In this document: positions 59,739-64,000 of the stretch, piece by piece
Layout: each line of letters starts with the position of its first letter
How positions within the stretch are numbered: position 1 is the stretch's first letter
NCBI GenBank assembly: GCA_963667535.2
Contig: CAXXDU010000002.1
Location: 682,001 to 746,000 of the forward strand
Origin: UBA5614 sp963667535
GTDB lineage: Bacteria > Cloacimonadota > Cloacimonadia > Cloacimonadales > Cloacimonadaceae
Reading direction: 5' to 3'
Length of the DNA: 64,000 nt
The notes under the pieces: model-generated
What the model was told of the DNA's origin: nothing
The model's database searches: none
Seen by the model: only the letters and a program-made list of their open reading frames with translations
Position numbers and translations under genes: made by a program

Positions 59739-62060
59739 ATGAAACTGAAAAAATCATTGTGCATTGGGTTATTGTTTTTTATTTGCTATATATATTTATC
59801 AGCAATAACCCGCATTGTTGATATAGATGGAACCGGGCAATACACTTCCATTCAGACAGCAATTAATGCCTGTGTTGCAGGAGATACGGTATTGGTATAT
59901 CCCGGCAGGTACTTAGAGAATATTATTATCCAGACCAATAATATTTCATTAATCAGCCTTGAATACTCCACTAACAATCCGGCATATATTGACTCCACTA
60001 TTATTGATGGTCATGCAGCAAATCCATGTCTTAGGATATATCCCAATGCGCTGAACATCAATGTAAGAGGTATTTCCATTACCAATGGTTTCAGTAGAGG
60101 AGCTGGAGCAGGTGTATCTATATTCAACAACACTTTATCAAGTATCATCAACTGTAAGATATTCAACAATGTGTCAGGAGATGGGGCAGGAATTGCCATC
60201 AGTGAATGTACGGCCCTCTTGTCAGGGTTAGAAATATTTGATAATAAATGTTATGGTATGGGGGGGGGGGTATACATCTATGGATATAGTGTTATCTTTG
60301 ACCCAATCAACCGATGCTCCATATATAATAACACTGCAGGTTCAGGGCAGGATATTTATGCTCAATCTTTGAGTAGTGATTTAATTGTGTATCTAAATAC
60401 TTTTTCAGTATCTAATCCCACCAGCTACTATGCAGGCAAACGTACTAGTTTAAATGTAGATTTTCAGCTAATCTTTGATATTCAAAATGCCAATCATCAG
60501 GAGATAAATAACGATTTGTATGTTTCAATCGAAGGAGATGATGATAATGATGGTCTTTCTCCCAATAATGCTTTGAAAACTATTCATACTGCTATATATA
60601 GAATAGCTGCTGATAGTCTAAATCAAAAAACAGTGCATATCCAACCCGGAACATATTCCCGCTCCACTAACCAACAAGTATTCCCCATAGCAATGAAAAG
60701 CTGGGTTAAATTGGTAGGTAACGGGATTGCCAGCACAATCCTCATCACGGAACACAATCCTCTATTTCCCAATCAGAGTGATATCGTTTTCAATATAAAT
60801 TCAGAAAACGATTTTTTAATACAGGGGCTTTCAATAACTGCAAATAACTCAACCAATAGTTCTGCAATATCTGGTCAGAATGCAAAAAATGTGCAAATGT
60901 CCAATATATATATATATGGTCTAACTCCAAGTGATATCTCCATTATACGTTGTAATTTTTTCGGCAATTGCTTATGGGATAAAATTGTAATTGAGACTGT
61001 AATTACGTCAAGATTTGGACTGATAGAAGGTGGTTTTCAGGGCATTATCAGGAACTGCACATTCAGAAATGCGACTTCGACATTTGTAAGTGATGAAGTT
61101 TGGGCATATCCTCTAATCTGGATGGGTATTAATAAGGAATTAACATTTGAAAATTGCATATTTGATAACCTCATAATGTATGATGATGACTCCCAAACGG
61201 TAAGCATATCCGGTGTAGAAGATCAGACCCAACCCAACAGAATCAATCTGATAGATTGCCAATTCACTGATATTACCTGTCCCAGCGATATCATAGTGAT
61301 AGCTTCCACCAATAACCCGATTGTTAATGTTACTAACTGCACTTTTGCCGGCAATTCTGGAAACTCGTCTATGTTTTATATCAATGGGATAGCGAATATA
61401 ACAAATTCCATCTTCTATAATGACACTCTGGCAGAAATCAGGCTCTACAATCAAACGGGAGAGCAGAATAATTTAACGGTTGATTACTCCTGCCTGAGAA
61501 GAGGGCAAAGCGGTATCTCCGGAAATGGTGGCATTATAAACTATTCAACTACAAATATCAGCAATAATCCTCTTTTCCTTGGTGAAGAAGAGACAGAACC
61601 TTACAAATACTATCTTGCTGCAGACTCACCTTGCATAAATGCCGGAACACCAGATACAACAGGGCTATTTCTTCCGCAGTTTGACCTTTTGGGTAATGCG
61701 AGGATTTATAATGACAGAATAGACATGGGAGCTTATGAATGGAATGGGACTGCCAATCAGGATAATAGTGTTCCTGTGGTATATTCCACTACTCTCAGTA
61801 TCTATCCCAATCCGTTCAAGAATAACACTACTATCAGTTATACTCTGGAGAAAGCAGCCAATGTTTACTTAGAGATTTATAATACTAAAGGGCAGAAAAT
61901 CAAGACTCTGGTTAATGCCAGAAAAGCCAAAGGAGAACAAGTCATGCTGTGGGATGGAAGTGATGAACAAGGCAGAAGTTGTAAATCAGGTATATATATC
62001 ATCAAATTTGTAAATAACCATAGCAAAACGATTATCAGGAAAGTGACTATTATCAAGTAA
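59739..62060 (+). CDS. Secreted beta-helix protein with C-terminal sorting domain, possibly phase-variable
   Basis: 773 residues. Signal peptide MKLKKSLCIGLLFFICYIYLSA. Residues 25-260 (DGTGQYTSIQTAINACVAGDTVLVYPGRYLENI, GAGVSIFNN) and 265-640 (DGLSPNNALKTIHTAIYRI, FENCIFDNLI, DCQFTDITC) are right-handed parallel beta-helix repeats, as in pectate-lyase-like and adhesin proteins. The last 85 residues (LSIYPNPFKNNTTISYTL, IYNTKGQKIKTLVNA, WDGSDEQG, KSGIYIIKF) are the sorting domain. AAGGATTATA precedes ATG. An 11-G tract inside codons 174-178 can switch the frame. No enzyme residues are evident; an adhesive role is inferred. Confidence 0.85.
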   Translation: MKLKKSLCIGLLFFICYIYLSAITRIVDIDGTGQYTSIQTAINACVAGDTVLVYPGRYLENIIIQTNNISLISLEYSTNNPAYIDSTIIDGHAANPCLRIYPNALNINVRGISITNGFSRGAGAGVSIFNNTLSSIINCKIFNNVSGDGAGIAISECTALLSGLEIFDNKCYGMGGGVYIYGYSVIFDPINRCSIYNNTAGSGQDIYAQSLSSDLIVYLNTFSVSNPTSYYAGKRTSLNVDFQLIFDIQNANHQEINNDLYVSIEGDDDNDGLSPNNALKTIHTAIYRIAADSLNQKTVHIQPGTYSRSTNQQVFPIAMKSWVKLVGNGIASTILITEHNPLFPNQSDIVFNINSENDFLIQGLSITANNSTNSSAISGQNAKNVQMSNIYIYGLTPSDISIIRCNFFGNCLWDKIVIETVITSRFGLIEGGFQGIIRNCTFRNATSTFVSDEVWAYPLIWMGINKELTFENCIFDNLIMYDDDSQTVSISGVEDQTQPNRINLIDCQFTDITCPSDIIVIASTNNPIVNVTNCTFAGNSGNSSMFYINGIANITNSIFYNDTLAEIRLYNQTGEQNNLTVDYSCLRRGQSGISGNGGIINYSTTNISNNPLFLGEEETEPYKYYLAADSPCINAGTPDTTGLFLPQFDLLGNARIYNDRIDMGAYEWNGTANQDNSVPVVYSTTLSIYPNPFKNNTTISYTLEKAANVYLEIYNTKGQKIKTLVNARKAKGEQVMLWDGSDEQGRSCKSGIYIIKFVNNHSKTIIRKVTIIK
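60260..60270 (+). repeat. Poly-G tract (11 G) in a surface-protein gene
   Basis: ATG GGG GGG GGG GTA at 60258 keeps the frame with eleven G; ten or twelve would end translation early. It is the longest homopolymer that I noticed inside a coding region here. Confidence 0.85.
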
Positions 62061-62097
62061 TAAAACTAAAAACCAGCCGGTCAATTATCCCAATATC

Positions 62098-62345
62098 AGT
62101 TGGTCAAAGCCGGCATCAATTATATATAACATCGTTATCAGATATCTTTATCAGTTAATCATCTTTAATCCTTCTCTAAGTGGTGTCTGATTACACTTAA
62201 TATACGTGGGTGATACGCCTGTGCTCCTCCTGTAATTCCCCCGTGCTCACGGCGGAGTCACGGCGGAGTCACGGGCGTGTCACGGCGGAGTCTTAAGGTC
62301 AGGCTATGTTCATTTAGAGAAAAATGAAAGAAGAATGAAAGATGG
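62098..62345 (+). repeat. Three-copy dispersed element with 11-bp minisatellite, copy 3
   Basis: Starts GTTGGTCAAAGCCGGCATC; contains CTCTAAGTGGTGTCTG, ATACGTGGGTGATACG, four CACGGCGGAGT-like 11-mers with one variant (CACGGGCGTGT), GCTATGTTCATTTAGAG and AAATGAAAGAAG. The rest of the 414-bp gap (62061-62474) shows no gene. Confidence 0.8.
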
Positions 62346-62429
62346 ATGAAAGATGGATGAGCGATAATTGAGGGTCATAGGAAGGAGGGATTAAATAAAT
62401 TGCTTGCCATGAAGTATAGTGTGATAATG

Positions 62430-62444
62430 CTTGCAATATGCAAG
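62430..62444. promoter_or_regulatory. Palindrome ahead of the NtrC-type regulator gene
   Basis: CTTGCAATATGCAAG is a perfect palindrome with arms CTTGCA/TGCAAG, 30 bases before ATG 62475. Its core TTGCANTATGCAA returns ahead of the next gene (63843). At this position binding would repress the regulator's own gene. Confidence 0.6.
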
Positions 62445-62474
62445 ACTATGAATATTAAGCATAATGAGGATAAA

Positions 62475-63821
62475 ATGAATCAGCAGGCGTTAAACATACT
62501 AATAATCGATGATGAAGTCAATATTCGTAAGACGTTATCAATATTCTGTGAAACTCAGGGACATAAATGTACTTGTGCCGGCAATGTTTCGGATGGAATC
62601 GCTTCAGCAGAACATCTCATATTTGATTTGGTTTTCATTGATTTGAGGATTGGAACAGATGACGGGCTAAGCTATATACCAAGGTTATTAAGTACAAGTC
62701 CGTGGCTCAAGATAGTAGTGATAACTGCCTATGCCACAATTGACACAACTGTAAAAGCCATGCAGCTTGGAGCTGTGGATTACATCCCAAAACCATTTAT
62801 GCCGGAACAGCTTTCTGCAATACTACAGCGTGTAATTACCATGAAATCAATGGAACATAGCATTCAAACCTTACAGGAAGATTTGGGACGCTTGCAGCAA
62901 GATGTTTCTTTTTCCAGTCAATCATCTTCAATGCAAAGAGTATATGAACTTGCTAAACAAGTATCCGATTCTGATGCTAATATCCTTTTAGAAGGTCCGA
63001 GCGGTTCGGGTAAATCTGTTTTAGCAAGAATGATACATCAATGGAGCGCACGGTCAAGTAAAACATTTGGAGTGATTTCATGTCCCACTCTATCCTATGA
63101 ACTGCTGGAAAGTGAGCTATTCGGACACATACAAGGCGCTTTTACAGGAGCGCTCAGGGACAATCCTGGAAAAGTATCTTTTTGTGAAGGTGGAACACTC
63201 TTTCTGGATGAGATCGGAGATTTGCCATTAATAATGCAATCCAAGCTCTTACGTTTTATTCAGGAGAGGGAGTACGAGAGAGTAGGCGACCATGTTTCCC
63301 GGAAGGCGAATGTGCGATTGATAACAGCAACTAACACAGATATGCAAACGGCAGTCAAAGATGGTAAATTCAGGGAAGATTTATATTTCCGGCTGAGTGT
63401 GATTGTAATCAAGTTACCTGCTTTGGTAGAGAGAAAGGAAGATATCATGCCGTTAGCTGAATCGATGCTTTCCTTTTTCGGAGCTCAAAACCACCGAACC
63501 TTTTCCGGATTTGAGGCAGCAGTCATCAGAGCTTTTCAGGATTATTCCTGGCCCGGAAATCTGAGAGAATTGCGCAATGTGATAGAGCGCATGGCTATCC
63601 TGTGCAATAAACCAATAATTGGTGCTGAATGGTTACCTGAAAACATGATGGAACATAATGACCAAATCCGATTAGGTGACAATGTGTCGCTCTCTTCCCT
63701 GGAAAGAGCGCATATTCAAAAGGTTTTGTTACAAGCAAAGACGATGCAGGAAGCAGCGGATATCTTGGGAATTGATCAGGCTACCTTGTGGCGTAAAAGG
63801 AAATTATTCGGACTCGACTAA
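62475..63821 (+). CDS. NtrC-family sigma-54-dependent response regulator
   Basis: 448 residues from ATG 62475 (ATGAGGATAAA before it; earlier in-frame ATGs lack a site and would put the receiver too far in). Receiver 1-120 with Asp12, Asp13, phosphoacceptor Asp56 (LVFIDLRIGTDDG) and IPKPF. AAA+ domain: GPSGSGKSVLARM (Walker A, near 174), the sigma-54 contact loop GAFTGA (near 221), GGTLFLDEIGDLP and the arginine-finger region. C-terminal Fis-type helix-turn-helix MQEAADILGIDQATLWRKRK. It opens sigma-54 promoters when phosphorylated. Likely targets are the gene starting at 63982 and possibly others; the kinase is not adjacent. Confidence 0.95.
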   Translation: MNQQALNILIIDDEVNIRKTLSIFCETQGHKCTCAGNVSDGIASAEHLIFDLVFIDLRIGTDDGLSYIPRLLSTSPWLKIVVITAYATIDTTVKAMQLGAVDYIPKPFMPEQLSAILQRVITMKSMEHSIQTLQEDLGRLQQDVSFSSQSSSMQRVYELAKQVSDSDANILLEGPSGSGKSVLARMIHQWSARSSKTFGVISCPTLSYELLESELFGHIQGAFTGALRDNPGKVSFCEGGTLFLDEIGDLPLIMQSKLLRFIQEREYERVGDHVSRKANVRLITATNTDMQTAVKDGKFREDLYFRLSVIVIKLPALVERKEDIMPLAESMLSFFGAQNHRTFSGFEAAVIRAFQDYSWPGNLRELRNVIERMAILCNKPIIGAEWLPENMMEHNDQIRLGDNVSLSSLERAHIQKVLLQAKTMQEAADILGIDQATLWRKRKLFGLD

Positions 63822-63842
63822 GCAAACCATATAATCACGTCC

Positions 63843-63886
63843 TTGCATTATGCAATAAATGGGTTTAATAACCTTACATTTTGCAA
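63843..63886 (+). promoter_or_regulatory. Two candidate enhancer sites for the NtrC-type regulator
   Basis: TTGCATTATGCAA at 63843-63855 is a perfect palindrome around a central T; TTACATTTTGCAA at 63874-63886 agrees at 11 of 13 positions. They lie about 57-100 bp upstream of the sigma-54 box, the usual spacing. Confidence 0.6.
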
Positions 63887-63941
63887 TTAAATCCTTCCTT
63901 CTAAAAATCATAACTTATTGATAATTATAACAAAAAGCCTC

Positions 63942-63957
63942 TGGCATAGGGTTTGCT
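63942..63957 (+). promoter_or_regulatory. Sigma-54 promoter of the last gene
   Basis: TGGCATAGGGTTTGCT: GG and GC ten bases apart, TTGCT at -12. It is 25 bases upstream of ATG 63982. Confidence 0.85.
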
Positions 63958-63981
63958 CTATTGTATTGCAGAGGTAATACC

Positions 63982-64000
63982 ATGATTGGTCTTCGTACTA
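63982..64000 (+). CDS. Start of an unidentified gene (cut by window edge)
   Basis: ATG 63982 with GAGG eight bases upstream and codons MIGLRT before the window ends. Placement behind a sigma-54 promoter and two palindromes next to the regulator gene supports a real start. The product cannot be judged from six codons. Confidence 0.55.

Noticed and set aside
1..64000. tRNA, rRNA, CRISPR arrays or prophage genes
   Set aside because: None recognised on either strand; no cloverleaf with TTCGA-type arm, no spacer arrays, no phage structural genes.

Overview
The window looks like a chromosomal segment of an AT-leaning, uncultured, Gram-negative bacterium, most likely a member of Candidatus Cloacimonadota or a close relative. 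This is inferred from several large secreted proteins that end in a FlgD-like sorting domain of about 85 residues (YPNPF near its start, then IYNxKGQLVKTL, then WDGKD, SGIY and KMLLMK), from a secretin with PilM/N/O/P-like proteins (two membranes), and from an abundance of hairpin repeats. No rRNA, tRNA or CRISPR array was seen. All calls are from reading the sequence; no database search was run.

Layout. 1-2.3 kb: minus-strand GntR regulator, ABC ATPase and start of an ABC permease, plus a small membrane protein. 2.6-6.4 kb: one large SIR2-STAND protein with nine 35-residue repeats, a candidate stand-alone anti-phage gene. 6.4-7.9 kb: gene-free, full of hairpins and one half of a two-copy structured element. 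7.9-15.5 kb: small scattered genes (two paralogous small secreted proteins, a Fic protein, a sorting-domain protein, a DUF899 protein, an AlkD-like repair protein, a DUF2892 protein, a lipoprotein) separated by repeats. 15.6-28.5 kb: a large secreted protein, a B12-binding radical SAM enzyme, an MgtA-type ATPase, a MATE exporter, small membrane or lipoproteins, a YbgA-like protein and a PadR regulator.

28.5-48.8 kb is the centrepiece: six paralogous pilin-like genes, one RAYT transposase among them, followed without real gaps by a type IV pilus assembly operon (PilC-like, PilB-like, three further pilin-like proteins of which one carries a LamG domain, a kinase-like protein without a catalytic domain, a receiver-cNMP-fold protein, a PilT-like ATPase, a PilM/N-TPR fusion, a PilO/P-like fusion, a short PilQ-like secretin and a hybrid histidine kinase). 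None of the pilin-like proteins carries a prepilin leader; the coding starts lie where mature pilins normally begin, and no prepilin peptidase is in the window. Four pilin promoters are of the sigma-54 type, and each has an inverted repeat of the form GWTGTA-N4-TACAWC about 100-160 bp upstream, so the array appears to be under enhancer-type or PadR-type control.

48.8-62 kb: the second copy of the structured element, a YD-like secreted protein, a minus-strand surface O-acylation operon (two SGNH proteins and an MBOAT), and three reading frames of large surface proteins. One of these is cut by a short terminal-inverted-repeat element that supplies its stop codon; another has an 11-G tract that could make it phase-variable. 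62.4-64 kb: an NtrC-type sigma-54 activator with a palindrome in front of its own gene, and matching palindromes ahead of a sigma-54 promoter that drives a gene running off the window end.

The two most promising candidates for an undescribed system are the leaderless, sigma-54-controlled pilus with its array of six pilins, and the SIR2-STAND repeat protein.
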